A stretch of DNA of 64,000 nt from Maricaulis sp039978735 (GTDB lineage Bacteria > Pseudomonadota > Alphaproteobacteria > Caulobacterales > Maricaulaceae): assembly GCF_039978735.1 (NCBI RefSeq), contig NZ_JBDWAS010000043.1:124001-188000 (forward strand), in the 5' to 3' direction. A program made the translations under genes and the position numbers. The notes below the pieces were generated by a model, which saw only the letters and a list, made by a program, of their open reading frames with translations, was not told the origin of the DNA and ran no database searches. Of this stretch, positions 27,093 to 35,967 are shown piece after piece (position 1 is the stretch's first letter; each line of letters opens with the position of its first letter).

Positions 27093-27321
27093 AGTGGCCT
27101 CCATGTTGGGAAGCCGTGGATTATGCGCCTGGGGTGACCTGGGGCCAAAAGCGCCACAGATCCTGTGAGCTGACGTGACTGACCCAGCCCCGTGATCCGG
27201 GCCTTGTATGTCCCCTCCTGCGCCTGACCGTCCGATCTCCGAAAGCGGACAAAGTCTTCCCTTAAGTCGGGTTCGATACTCCGGAGGCGTCCCCCTCGCC
27301 ACTAGTGCCCACCCTGCAGCG
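27093..27321. repeat. intergenic region holding duplicate segment B flank
   Basis: The part from 27230 to 27321 repeats the 3' flank of the first DUF3703 gene (8866-8955), including TCCGAAAGCGGAC. The perfect hairpin of the first copy has decayed here: only GTCCG and CGGAC ends still pair. The rest is the upstream region of the recombinase; no gene is seen. Confidence 0.55.
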
Positions 27322-27744
27322 TCAACGGAGCAAGAGGAGTGTGGCCAAGACGGCGAGGGCCGTGAGCACCAGTATCCGGACAGTCACGTCTCGGGTCACC
27401 GAATAGTGCTGCAGCAGCGCTTCAAGGTCTGCCGGAATCGGCATGGGCTTGATGGCGGAGACGTCGGCCCCACCTGTATTGCCCTTGGGGACCCAGCCGA
27501 AGACATAGCCCGGTATGACGGCGACGAGCCTCACGATCTGTCCGCGAATCTCCCGCCGGTCGGCCCGCCGGAGGCCGAGTTTCAGCATCCACCAGTGCGT
27601 GGCCCAATGAGTGAGGAAATATCGCTGGCCGAGGATGTGCGCCCGCTCAAGATGGCGAAACGCCTCGGCGTCGTCGCGGGCCGCGCAGGCGGCCCGCGCC
27701 AGGCTCATTTCCGCCCTCCAGGCGGCCTTGAGGGTTCGCTTCAT
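27322..27744 (-). CDS. DUF3703 family protein, copy 2
   Basis: The 140-residue product is a close paralogue of the protein at 8956, with the same blocks (RADRREIRGQ, HWATHWWMLKLG, GWVPKGNTGGADVSAIKPMP) and a C-terminal hydrophobic anchor. Its ATG overlaps the stop of czcA3 (ATGA), so it is coupled to a pump here, whereas copy 1 is coupled to a CDF exporter. This repeated coupling to metal exporters supports a role with efflux, the nature of which is unknown. Confidence 0.82.
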   Translation of the reverse strand: MKRTLKAAWRAEMSLARAACAARDDAEAFRHLERAHILGQRYFLTHWATHWWMLKLGLRRADRREIRGQIVRLVAVIPGYVFGWVPKGNTGGADVSAIKPMPIPADLEALLQHYSVTRDVTVRILVLTALAVLATLLLLR

Positions 27745-30700
27745 GGCCGCGCCTCCGCTTCTTTGTCGGCTGGCGTGTGCCGTGGTGGCCGGAGCCCCGA
27801 AAGAGCCAGCGAGGTGCCGTGCACCAGCCGGTAGAGGGCCGGCAGAACGACAAGCGTCAAAAGTGTCGAGGACAGGATGCCGCCGATCACCACGGTCGCC
27901 AGCGGACGCTGGACCTCGCTGCCGGTGCCTACATTGAAGGCCATCGGCACGAAGCCAAGGCTTGCCACCAGCGCCGTCATCAGCACCGGACGCAGGCGCT
28001 GCAGCGCTCCGTCGCGTATGGCGTCAACAAGGCTTGCGCCGCGATCCCTCAGCGCCTTGATGAAGGTGACCATGACAACCCCGTTCAGCACCGCCACGCC
28101 GGACAGCGCGATGAAGCCGACACCCGCGGAGATCGACAGGGGCATATCGCGAAGCGCCAGGGCCGCGACACCGCCGGTGAGCGCCAGCGGCACGCCGGTA
28201 AAGACGATTGCGGAATCCCGGACGGTACCGAACAGCATCATCAAAAGACCGAAGATCAGTGCCAAGGCGACGGGCACGACGACGGTCAGACGCTGGCTGG
28301 CCGAGATCAGCTGCTCGAACGTGCCTCCGTAATCGATCCAGTAGCCGGCGGGGATGTCCACCCGTTCGTCAACCGCCGCCCGTACATCTGCAACGAACGA
28401 CCCCAGGTCGCGGTCACGAACGTTCGCGGTGACGACGACGCGCCGCTTGCCATTCTCGCGGCTGATCTGGTTGGGGCCGGTGACGATATCCACGCGTGCT
28501 ACCTCGCTGAGTGGAACGAACAGCAGACCTTCCGGATCGGCCCGACCGCCGTCCAGCGGGACCGGAAGGCGTTCGATGGCGCGAATGTCCTCCCGCACCG
28601 CATCGGGAAAGCGCACGACGATGTCGAACCGCCGGTCGCCCTCGTAGAACTGACCGGCTCTCCTGCCGCCGATGGCGGCGCCGACGACGTCCTGGACATC
28701 CGAAACGCTCAACCCGTAACGCGCCACGGCCTGCCGGTCCGGCGTGATAGACAGGATCGGCAGGCCGGTGATCTGTTCGGTCCGCACATCCTGCGCGCCC
28801 TCGATGGACGCGACGACGGATTCGATGTCCTCGGCGGTCGCCAGGAGCTGATCGAGATCGTCGCCATAGACCTTGATGGCCAGATCGCTGCGGACGCCGG
28901 AAATCAGTTCGTTGAACCGCATCTCGATCGGTTGCGTGAACTCGTAATTGTTTCCGGGGACGCTCTGGGCCACCGCCTCGATCTCGGCGATGAGGCGGGA
29001 TTTCGGCTTCCGGGAATCCGGCCACTCGCTGCGGGGCCTGAGGATCAGGAATGTGTCGGAGAGGCTGGGCGGCATCGGATCGGTGGCGATGTCCGGCGTA
29101 CCGATACGCGAGAACACACGCTCGACTTCCGGTACCGTTCTGAGCCGGGCTTCGAGCTGCAGCTGCATTTCGATCGACTGGTTGAGGCCTGTGCCGGGAA
29201 TCCGCATCGCATGCATCGCGATGTCGCCTTCGTCGAGGCTGGGAATAAATTCCGTACCCATGCGTGTGGCCCCCAGGCCCGCCATCACGACCAGGACGGC
29301 GCCCAGCATGGCCGGAATGAGCGGCCAGCGGAGCGAGGCGTCCAGAACGGGCCGATAGAGCCAGCTTGCACCGCGCACCACGCGGCTTTCCTTCTCGTCG
29401 ATTTTGCCGGTGACGAATGTCGCCACGGCGGCCGGAACGAAGGTCAGGGACAGGATGAGCGCCGAAGTGAGGGCCAGCACGACCGTGAAGGCCATCGGGT
29501 GGAACATTTTTCCTTCCACACCGGTGAGGGCGAAGATCGGCAGATAGACCACCGTGATAATGACCACGCCGAAAATTGAGGGTTTGATCACTTCCGATGC
29601 GGCCGAGGCGGTGAGATCGAAACGCTCCTCCCGGCTGAGGAGCCGCCCCAGTTCGCGCTGAGCAATCGAAAATCGTCGCAGACAATTCTCGACGATGATC
29701 ACCGCCCCGTCGACGATCAGTCCGAAATCGAGCGCGCCCAGGCTCATGAGATTGCCCGATACGCGGTTCTCGACCATGCCCGTCACCGTCATCAGCATGG
29801 AGAGCGGAATAACCAGCGCCGTCAGGATCGCCGCCCGGACATTGCCGAGCAGCAGGAAGAGCACAACGATTACGAGAAGGGCACCTTCGGCAAGGTTCTT
29901 CTCGACAGTCGCGATGGTCCGCTCGACCAGGGTGGTGCGATTGTAGACCGTCTCCAGAACGACGCCATCGGGCAGACTCGGGCGGATTTGGTCGATCCGT
30001 TCGTCGACAGCGTGAGCCACGGCACGGCTGTTTTCGCCGATCAACATGAAGGCGATGCCCAGAACGACCTCCTCGCCATTCTGCGTCGCCGCGCCGGTGC
30101 GAAGCTCTTCGCCGGGACCCACGCGCGCAATGTCGCCCAGCCGGATCTGCGTTTCGCCGGTATCGCGGACCACGATAGTCCGCAGTGCATCCAGGCTTTC
30201 CGCCTGGCCCGGCACGCGCACCAGGTTCTGCGCGCCATGGCGTTCGATGTAGCCGGCGCCGACATTCTCGTTGTTGCGCTCTACGGCTTCGACGATGTCG
30301 CGCAGGGAAATGCCGAACCCGGCGAGCTGCGCGGGGTCGGGGACGATGTGGATTTCCTTGGTGAACCCACCGAATGTATTGACCTCGGTCACACCGTCCA
30401 CCGTGCGCAGCTGCGGCAGGACCACCCAGTCGTTCAGGGTGCGCAGGTCCATCGGCGTCCACGGCTCGCCGTCATCCCGGACAGCGCCCGGTTCCGCGGC
30501 GATCGTATAGAGGTATATCTCGCCCAGCCCCGTTGCGATGGGACCCAACTGCGGGGTGATACCCGGCGGCAGGGTGTCCGCGATCGATTGCAGCCGTTCC
30601 GAAATCAGCTGGCGGGCGCGGTAAAGATCGCTCCCGTCCTCGAACACGACGGTGACCTGGCTGAGACCGTAGCGCGAGATCGATCGCGTATAGTCGAGCC

Positions 30701-30932
30701 CGGGCAGACCGGAAATTGCAGTCTCGATGGGAAAGGTCAGACGCTGCTCGGCTTCAAGTGGCGAATAGCCAGGCGCTTCGGTGTTGATCTGGACCTGGAC
30801 ATTGGTGATGTCCGGTACGGCGTCGATCGGCAGCCTGGTGAAATTCCAGACACCGATGCCGGCGATGACCGCCGTCAGCACCAGGACGACCCAGCGGTAG
30901 CGGATGGACAGGCGGATGAGGTTTTCCAGCAT
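27741..30932 (-). CDS. czcA: HME-RND metal efflux pump (CzcA family, Zn/Co/Cd type), copy 3
   Basis: This is an intact 1063-residue pump. RLPIDAVPDITNVQVQINTE follows TM1, and TM4 carries DFGLIVDGAVIIVEN with the complete Asp-Asp-Glu relay. It is strongly similar to copy 2 through most of its length, with differences concentrated in the porter domains that contact substrate (for example EGLLFVPLSEVARVDIV) and the C-terminus (GLRPPRHTPADKEAEARP). The pair may be paralogues tuned for different divalent ions. It lies 9 bp after its czcB and is coupled to DUF3703. Confidence 0.94.
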   Translation of the reverse strand: MLENLIRLSIRYRWVVLVLTAVIAGIGVWNFTRLPIDAVPDITNVQVQINTEAPGYSPLEAEQRLTFPIETAISGLPGLDYTRSISRYGLSQVTVVFEDGSDLYRARQLISERLQSIADTLPPGITPQLGPIATGLGEIYLYTIAAEPGAVRDDGEPWTPMDLRTLNDWVVLPQLRTVDGVTEVNTFGGFTKEIHIVPDPAQLAGFGISLRDIVEAVERNNENVGAGYIERHGAQNLVRVPGQAESLDALRTIVVRDTGETQIRLGDIARVGPGEELRTGAATQNGEEVVLGIAFMLIGENSRAVAHAVDERIDQIRPSLPDGVVLETVYNRTTLVERTIATVEKNLAEGALLVIVVLFLLLGNVRAAILTALVIPLSMLMTVTGMVENRVSGNLMSLGALDFGLIVDGAVIIVENCLRRFSIAQRELGRLLSREERFDLTASAASEVIKPSIFGVVIITVVYLPIFALTGVEGKMFHPMAFTVVLALTSALILSLTFVPAAVATFVTGKIDEKESRVVRGASWLYRPVLDASLRWPLIPAMLGAVLVVMAGLGATRMGTEFIPSLDEGDIAMHAMRIPGTGLNQSIEMQLQLEARLRTVPEVERVFSRIGTPDIATDPMPPSLSDTFLILRPRSEWPDSRKPKSRLIAEIEAVAQSVPGNNYEFTQPIEMRFNELISGVRSDLAIKVYGDDLDQLLATAEDIESVVASIEGAQDVRTEQITGLPILSITPDRQAVARYGLSVSDVQDVVGAAIGGRRAGQFYEGDRRFDIVVRFPDAVREDIRAIERLPVPLDGGRADPEGLLFVPLSEVARVDIVTGPNQISRENGKRRVVVTANVRDRDLGSFVADVRAAVDERVDIPAGYWIDYGGTFEQLISASQRLTVVVPVALALIFGLLMMLFGTVRDSAIVFTGVPLALTGGVAALALRDMPLSISAGVGFIALSGVAVLNGVVMVTFIKALRDRGASLVDAIRDGALQRLRPVLMTALVASLGFVPMAFNVGTGSEVQRPLATVVIGGILSSTLLTLVVLPALYRLVHGTSLALSGLRPPRHTPADKEAEARP

Positions 30933-30941
30933 GGCGCGGTC

Positions 30942-31940
30942 CTAGTGATTGTGTCCCGCACCGGCCTTTTCGATATCGGCCAGGATGAGGAAGGAATTCT
31001 CGACGACATAGGTCTCGCCGGGTTCGAGACCGGACAGGACTTCGGCGAAGACCCCGTCGCGACGTCCCAGTTCGAGCAGGCGCGCTTCGTAGACAGCTCC
31101 CTCCTGCACGAATACGGCCTGCCCGTTGCGATAGCGCTGGATGCCGCTTTCGCGCACGGCGAGCGGGACGTCGTATTCCGCCGTCGCCACGCGCGCCTCA
31201 ACGCGCATTCCAGGCCTGAAACCGCTGCCCTCGGGCAGTTCCACACGCGCGATCAGCGACTGTGTCGCTGTTTCCGAAAGCGGCAGGAAGGCAGTAATCC
31301 GGCCATCGGCTTCTATGTCGCCGCCCGCCAGGCGGACGGTGACGGACTGGCCGGCCTCGATCCGGGCGGCATCGCGCGGGAAGACGTGCAGTTCGGCCTG
31401 GAGCGCATTCAGGTCTGCCAGGCGGTAGAGCGGCCGATCGTTTGCGACATCGCCAGGATTGGAGAACCGCTCGAGCACAGTCCCCGAAATCGGGGCCGGC
31501 ACGCGATAGGCCTGCAGACTGCTCGCGTTCTCGACGACGGCCAGCGTATCGCCGGCCTCGACGGTGTCGCCTACGGTGGCCGTCGCCTCAAGCACGCGTC
31601 CCGGATAAACCGCCCTCACATCGGCCCGTGCCGACGGCTTGAGCCGGACGATGCCGAATAGTGCAGCGGTTTCGCGCATGACGGCGGGCCCGGCCGGCTC
31701 CGCTACCACCCCCAAAGCCAGCGCGACATCGGGAGCAATGCGCGTACGGCCTTCCTCATGTTCGTCGTCATGCTCGTCGTCTTGACCGTCTTCGCCATGG
31801 CCCGCCTCGTCGCCATGACCGTGGTCGTCGTCCTCATGAGCCTGCGCCCGCAATGTCGTCCCGCTATCGCCGCAGGCCGGCAGAGCCGCGCTGCAAGCCA
31901 TCGCGAGCAGGACGGCAAGGAGTTTACGTTCGTGCATCAT
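30942..31940 (-). CDS. czcB: RND membrane-fusion lipoprotein with His/Asp-rich N-terminus, copy 3
   Basis: The 332-residue adaptor has a lipobox (ALPACGDS) followed by a striking metal-ligand segment at about residues 34-66 (AHEDDDHGHGDEAGHGEDGQ and more His/Asp/Glu). A metal-capturing role for this tail is inferred. The rest shows a barrel/lipoyl core (GDTVEAGDTLAVVENASSLQ), a very short helical part and the membrane-proximal domain, ending in AGAGHNH. It lacks the extra domain of copy 2, hence the shorter length. It overlaps czcC3 by 4 bp. Confidence 0.9.
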   Translation of the reverse strand: MMHERKLLAVLLAMACSAALPACGDSGTTLRAQAHEDDDHGHGDEAGHGEDGQDDEHDDEHEEGRTRIAPDVALALGVVAEPAGPAVMRETAALFGIVRLKPSARADVRAVYPGRVLEATATVGDTVEAGDTLAVVENASSLQAYRVPAPISGTVLERFSNPGDVANDRPLYRLADLNALQAELHVFPRDAARIEAGQSVTVRLAGGDIEADGRITAFLPLSETATQSLIARVELPEGSGFRPGMRVEARVATAEYDVPLAVRESGIQRYRNGQAVFVQEGAVYEARLLELGRRDGVFAEVLSGLEPGETYVVENSFLILADIEKAGAGHNH

Positions 31941-33199
31941 CGCTGGGACTCCGGGAGAGGCCGGGACCGTGACTCGATGCCCAGACGGGCGAGCGAGGCC
32001 TGGGCCTGGAAATAGGTTTCGAGAAGATCGATGCGGCGGGCATGGAGGTCGAACAGCGTGCGCCGCGCCTCAATGACGTCGAGATAGGTGAAGGCGCCGC
32101 GCTCATAGCCGTCGGTGGCAAGGTCGAGCGCGTCTCGGGCGTCGGCAATGGCGCTGGTTTCGAGCCGGCGCCAGGCCTGTCGCGCCGTCTCGGCTCTTTG
32201 GCGCAGGAAACGACGCTGCCGTTCGGCGCCCTGCACCAGGGCGTCGGCTTCGGCGGTGATCCGCGCCTGTTGTGCCCGGTCGCGGGCGACGCGGGCGCTG
32301 GACCGCGGCGGGGTGCCCAGGGGGATCGAGACGCTGCCGACCAGCGCGACATCGTCGTCGAGCCCGAAACTGCGTACGCCCATTCCCCAGGTTACGTCAG
32401 GCACGGCCTCGGCCTGCGACAGGCGCATGCGGGCCCGGTTTTCCGTCTGCTGCGCTTCGTAGCGGGCCAGCTCGGGCGGCTGAACCGCGCCAGCTGACGC
32501 GCCTGTTTCAGGTGCACGGGGGTGGAAGGAACAGGTGTCGAAATTCCCGCTGTCCTCGTTCCAAAACGCCGCAATGGCGGCGCTGAGTGTGTCGCGCTGC
32601 ATCTCCAGCGTGACGATATCGCTCTCGGCAAGCGACACCTCGGTCGCCGCGCGCCGCGCAGCCAGCTCCGGATCCCGCGCCGCCGCAACCCGGCGCGTGA
32701 CGAGAGCCTGGACGTCGCGCGCGACCGCCAGCCGCTCCTGCGCAAGTTCCAGGCGGGTCCGGGTGCTCCACAGCGACACGAACAGGGTCTCGATTTCGTA
32801 AGCGATGTCGGCCTCGACCACAGCCATGTCCGCCTGCGCGACCCCAACGCCGGCATCGGCCAGGGCCTCGCGTGCTTCGCGCTTGCCGCCACGTTCCCAG
32901 ACGCGGGTATAGCGGCCGGTGATGTCGAGGTTCTCGATATCGCTACCCAGGCCGAAGCCCGGATAATTCTCGGTGGACAGCTCGAAACGGTCCTGCGGGC
33001 GAAAGCCGGCGATCGCGCGCTCCGCCCGGGCCGCATCGATCGCCGCGCGTATCGCATCGGGCCGCAGGTCGGCGGTTCGGGCCAGCGTGACGGCCTGATC
33101 GAGGCCGATGCCGCCGGGCGAGCAGGTCTGAGCCGCCGCAGGCATGGCCACGAGCAGCCCGCCCAGCGCGGCGAGCGCACCCATAGATTTGATTTTCAT
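31937..33199 (-). CDS. czcC: RND outer-membrane factor (CzcC family), copy 3
   Basis: The 420-residue channel protein has a signal peptide (ALAALGGLLVAMPAAAQ). Two outer-membrane efflux repeats are visible, opening near LDQAVTLARTADLRPDAIRA and, in the second half, LARYEAQQTENRARMRLSQA. The C-terminal segment ERGAFTYLDVIEARRTLFDL is the conserved end helix. A Cys near the mature N-terminus (TCSPGG) and another in TCSFHP are unusual for the family. It is 65 bp downstream of the small exported protein. Confidence 0.88.
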   Translation of the reverse strand: MKIKSMGALAALGGLLVAMPAAAQTCSPGGIGLDQAVTLARTADLRPDAIRAAIDAARAERAIAGFRPQDRFELSTENYPGFGLGSDIENLDITGRYTRVWERGGKREAREALADAGVGVAQADMAVVEADIAYEIETLFVSLWSTRTRLELAQERLAVARDVQALVTRRVAAARDPELAARRAATEVSLAESDIVTLEMQRDTLSAAIAAFWNEDSGNFDTCSFHPRAPETGASAGAVQPPELARYEAQQTENRARMRLSQAEAVPDVTWGMGVRSFGLDDDVALVGSVSIPLGTPPRSSARVARDRAQQARITAEADALVQGAERQRRFLRQRAETARQAWRRLETSAIADARDALDLATDGYERGAFTYLDVIEARRTLFDLHARRIDLLETYFQAQASLARLGIESRSRPLPESQR

Positions 33200-33264
33200 G
33201 TCTCGATTGTCCTCATCTCATTCCGAACGGGAGCCGTCGCGCTGCGACAGCCCGGGTTTCGAAA

Positions 33265-33627
33265 TCAGATGCGGGGCGGGCGAAAATGGCCGCAATCGGT
33301 CCGGGTCGGTCCCGCGATGACTTCCAGCCTGGGACGATCCTGCGGCTCAGCGGCGATTGTCAGCGCGGTGTCGTGGGACGATGCCAGGAGACAAAGATGG
33401 CAGCCTCCGCACTGGACCGCCGCGGAGTGGTGCCCCGCCGACGGCTCGGCCGGTGCTTCGCCGTCAAACTGCCCACGGTCCGCGAGCGCGCAGATATCCC
33501 GCTCAGTGCCGCATCCATCGCCTTGTTCAGCCAGCGCACTCACAGGCACAGCCATGACAATCATCGTCATGAAAATGGCGATGACGGCCCTGGCCCGACT
33601 GAAGAGTCCGCGTCCTGTCATGCGCAT
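33265..33627 (-). CDS. small Cys/His exported protein, first gene of RND operon 3
   Basis: The ATG at 33627 (GGGGGGA upstream) is preferred; a second ATG lies two codons on. The 120-residue product has a signal peptide (VIAIFMTMIVMAVPVSALA), then Cys and His residues: GDGCGTERDIC, AGHHSAAVQCGGCHLCLL and a final DCGHF. The CxxCHxC pattern could bind metal. Position and type match the leading genes at 16305 and 17103, but the sequence is quite different, so the three may be tuned to different ions. Confidence 0.72.
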   Translation of the reverse strand: MRMTGRGLFSRARAVIAIFMTMIVMAVPVSALAEQGDGCGTERDICALADRGQFDGEAPAEPSAGHHSAAVQCGGCHLCLLASSHDTALTIAAEPQDRPRLEVIAGPTRTDCGHFRPPRI

Positions 33628-33668
33628 ACCAACGTCCCCCCGGGAGCGTTCGACCAAGCTACCGCTCG

Positions 33669-33699
33669 TCTCTAACACCTAAAGTCGCTAGAGGGTCAA
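33669..33699 (-). promoter_or_regulatory. MerR-type operator/promoter 3, drives RND operon 3
   Basis: TTGACC (33699-33694, minus strand), a 19-bp spacer with CCTCTAG-CGA-CTTTAGG and TAGAGA (33674-33669). The left arm is identical to that of sites 1 and 2. It lies 42 bp before the ATG of the first gene of the operon. Confidence 0.82.
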
Positions 33700-33850
33700 G
33701 CCCGGTTATGGTTTTCATCAATCGAGAGCCAGCCCGAGCGCGGGTTCGGCTACCCGGGTATTCCGACACAAGGGAATTCCAATGTCCGCTGCTGCGCCAA
33801 AGCGGCAGTGCGCCGTCAAGCTGGGCCCGTAACGAGTTATCATTGAAATT

Positions 33851-33878
33851 TGTCAGAAATTCGCATATATTTCTGACA
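33851..33878. promoter_or_regulatory. inverted repeat operator before the AbiE pair
   Basis: TGTCAGAAAT (33851-33860) and ATTTCTGACA (33869-33878) form a perfect 10-bp inverted repeat with an 8-base AT-rich gap, ending at the ribosome-binding site of the antitoxin gene. AbiEi antitoxins repress their own operon by binding inverted repeats in the promoter; this is the obvious candidate site. Confidence 0.75.
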
Positions 33879-33888
33879 GGAGATTGAG

Positions 33889-34482
33889 ATGACACGGCTT
33901 GCTGAGCAGATTCTTGCCTATGCGAAAGGCCTACCCGAAGGCACACCGATCACGGCGAAAGGCCTGCTCCACCTCGGCAACCGGGCCGCGGTGGACCAGG
34001 CCTTGTCACGTTTGGCTGAGCGGGGCCACCTCGTCCGGGCTGGTCGGGGTGTCTATCTGCACCCGGTAGAGAGCCGTTTCGGGACTCGCTCGCCGTCGGT
34101 CGAGCAAGCGATCCACGCATTCGCCACGCAGCGCGGCGAAGTGATCGTGCCGACGGGGGCGGCTGCTGCGAACATGCTGGGCCTGACGACACAGGTGCCC
34201 GTGCGGTCGGTCTATCTGACATCGGGCCGCAGTCGAAAGATGACGATCGGTAAGCAGAACGTTGAGCTGCATCATGCGCCACACTGGCAGTTGTCGATGG
34301 CCGACCGGCCGGCGGGACGGGCTGTTCGGGCGCTGGCTTGGCTTGGGCCGGAAAAGGCCGAGGCGGCGTTGAAGGCCCTGAAGCGCAAGCTGCCGCCAAC
34401 GGCTTTTGGCGAACTCGTTGCCGCTGCCCCGCAATATCCGACCTGGCTGGCGCAAAGCGTGGGCAAGGTCGCCTATGGCTGA
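33889..34482 (+). CDS. abiEi: AbiEi-type antitoxin (transcriptional repressor)
   Basis: AGGAGA precedes the ATG at 33889. The 197-residue product has an N-terminal winged-helix part (ITAKGLLHLGNRAAVDQALSRL, about 21-42, then RAGRGVYLHP) and the AbiEi C-terminal region (about 70-190; FATQRGEVIVPTGAAAANML, YLTSGRSRKM). In type IV AbiE systems this protein represses the operon and counteracts the nucleotidyltransferase toxin. It is coupled by an 8-bp overlap to the toxin gene. AbiE loci confer phage abortive infection or stabilise mobile elements, which suits its position between ICE and metal DNA. Confidence 0.85.
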   Translation: MTRLAEQILAYAKGLPEGTPITAKGLLHLGNRAAVDQALSRLAERGHLVRAGRGVYLHPVESRFGTRSPSVEQAIHAFATQRGEVIVPTGAAAANMLGLTTQVPVRSVYLTSGRSRKMTIGKQNVELHHAPHWQLSMADRPAGRAVRALAWLGPEKAEAALKALKRKLPPTAFGELVAAAPQYPTWLAQSVGKVAYG

Positions 34483-35500
34483 TCCATTTCTTGCCCTCAC
34501 AGCCGAGGACCGGCGCGATGCTTTGGGCGTGGCGGCGGATCGATCCGGACGGCCTGCCCATCTGCTTGAGAAGGATGTCTGGGTCGTCTGGGCCCTCGCC
34601 ACGCTGTTCGGTTCTAAGTTGGGCGAGCACCTCGTTTTCAAGGGTGGAACCTCGCTGTCGAAGGTCTATGGGGCGATCCGACGCTTTTCCGAAGATGTGG
34701 ATCTGACCTACGATATTCGGGCTATCGCGCCGGATCTGGTCGATGCGCAGGGCGAGCCCTTGCCGAAAGCCCGGAGCGAGGAGAGGCGATGGTCGAAGGC
34801 CGTGCGCCAGCGTCTGCCGGCCTGGATTGCAGACACGGTGCAACCCCTGATCGCCGACGCGCTCACGCGTGAAAGCTTGCCGGCGACACTGCGCCTCGAC
34901 GGCGACAAGCTGTTCATTGACTATGACGCGACGGCCAGCGGGTCAGGCTATGTGGCGCCGAGCGTGATGCTCGAATTCGGGGGCCGCTCCACGGGCGAAC
35001 CCGCCAGCGTGCGGGATGTGGTCTGCAATGCGGCCGATCATGTGGACGGAGTAGCCTTCCCGACAGCACGGCCCCGCGTGATGCATGCCGAGCGCACGTT
35101 TTGGGAAAAGGCGACGGCGATCCATGTCTATTGCCGGCAGGCGCGGCTTCGCGGCGACCGGTTTGCCCGTCACTGGCACGACCTCGTCCGGCTGGACGCG
35201 GCCGGTATCGTCGCGGCGGCCATCGCCGATCCGGCGCTCGCTCAAGCTGTCGCCCAGCACAAGACCATGTTCTTCGCTGAGAAGGCGGCGGACGGTGTCG
35301 CGATCAACTATGCGGCGGCGGTGGGCGGCGATCTTCAACTTGTCCCGACCGGAGAGGCACGCGCCGTTCTGGAGGATGACTATCGACGCATGGTGGAGGA
35401 TGGCTTGTTGCACGACGATGCGGAACCCTTCGCCGTGCTCATGGCGCGATGCGCCGAGATTGCCGATCGAGTAAATCAGGCGGCACATTCTAGAGGATAG
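34475..35500 (+). CDS. abiEii: AbiEii-type nucleotidyltransferase toxin
   Basis: The ATG at 34475 overlaps the antitoxin's end and starts MADPFLALTAEDR. The 341-residue protein has the DNA polymerase beta-type nucleotidyltransferase signature GGTSLSKV (about residues 57-64) followed by FSEDVDLTYD (about 72-81) with the two catalytic Asp. PRVMHAERTFWEKATAIHVY is a further family block. AbiEii-type toxins use nucleotide transfer to stop growth. All expected residues are present, so it is probably active. It converges on the RHH gene at 35537. Confidence 0.87.
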   Translation: MADPFLALTAEDRRDALGVAADRSGRPAHLLEKDVWVVWALATLFGSKLGEHLVFKGGTSLSKVYGAIRRFSEDVDLTYDIRAIAPDLVDAQGEPLPKARSEERRWSKAVRQRLPAWIADTVQPLIADALTRESLPATLRLDGDKLFIDYDATASGSGYVAPSVMLEFGGRSTGEPASVRDVVCNAADHVDGVAFPTARPRVMHAERTFWEKATAIHVYCRQARLRGDRFARHWHDLVRLDAAGIVAAAIADPALAQAVAQHKTMFFAEKAADGVAINYAAAVGGDLQLVPTGEARAVLEDDYRRMVEDGLLHDDAEPFAVLMARCAEIADRVNQAAHSRG

Positions 35501-35536
35501 ACCCGGCGTCTGGCAAAGGGCCGTGCAATGCTGCCG

Positions 35537-35953
35537 TCAGGCGGTTTTCGGCTCCACGTCCTGCAGGACCTCTTTCGTCAGCGTTTTCCCCTTTGCCAGC
35601 CGCCGGCCGAGTGTTTCCACAAACCCCTCATAGCGCTCGCGGCCCTTGGCCCGGGCGGCGTCGCGCATCGTCTCCGGCAGGGGCGAGGTCGTGGTCAGCC
35701 AGAACTGAATGAAGAGCGCCAGCGCTTCGGCGGTGATGGTCTGATCGCGCTCGAGCCGTTCGATGGCACGGGTCAGCCGATCGAGGCGCCGGACAAAAGC
35801 GGCCTCGCGCTGATCGGCGCCATCGGGTGAGAGATAAGCAGCCAAAGCCGCCTCGACGATGCGGGATTTCGACACGTTGCGGCGCGCCGCCAGCGCATCG
35901 AGTTCGGTCGTCAATGCACCGTCGAAATAGACATTCAGCCGGTCCTTCTTCAT
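35537..35953 (-). CDS. ribbon-helix-helix (CopG-type) protein next to traG
   Basis: The 138-residue product begins with a ribbon-helix-helix domain (LNVYFDGALTTELDALAARR, then SKSRIVEAALAAYLS), which normally binds DNA as a dimer. The rest is helical (RRLDRLTRAIERLERDQTIT) with LALFIQFWLTTTSPLP. A protein of this type regularly lies between traG and trbB in alphaproteobacterial conjugation clusters and is taken to regulate transfer genes. It follows traG by 14 bp. The genes expected after it (trbB onward) are missing. Confidence 0.8.
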   Translation of the reverse strand: MKKDRLNVYFDGALTTELDALAARRNVSKSRIVEAALAAYLSPDGADQREAAFVRRLDRLTRAIERLERDQTITAEALALFIQFWLTTTSPLPETMRDAARAKGRERYEGFVETLGRRLAKGKTLTKEVLQDVEPKTA

Positions 35954-35967
35954 TGGGCGCCTCTTTT

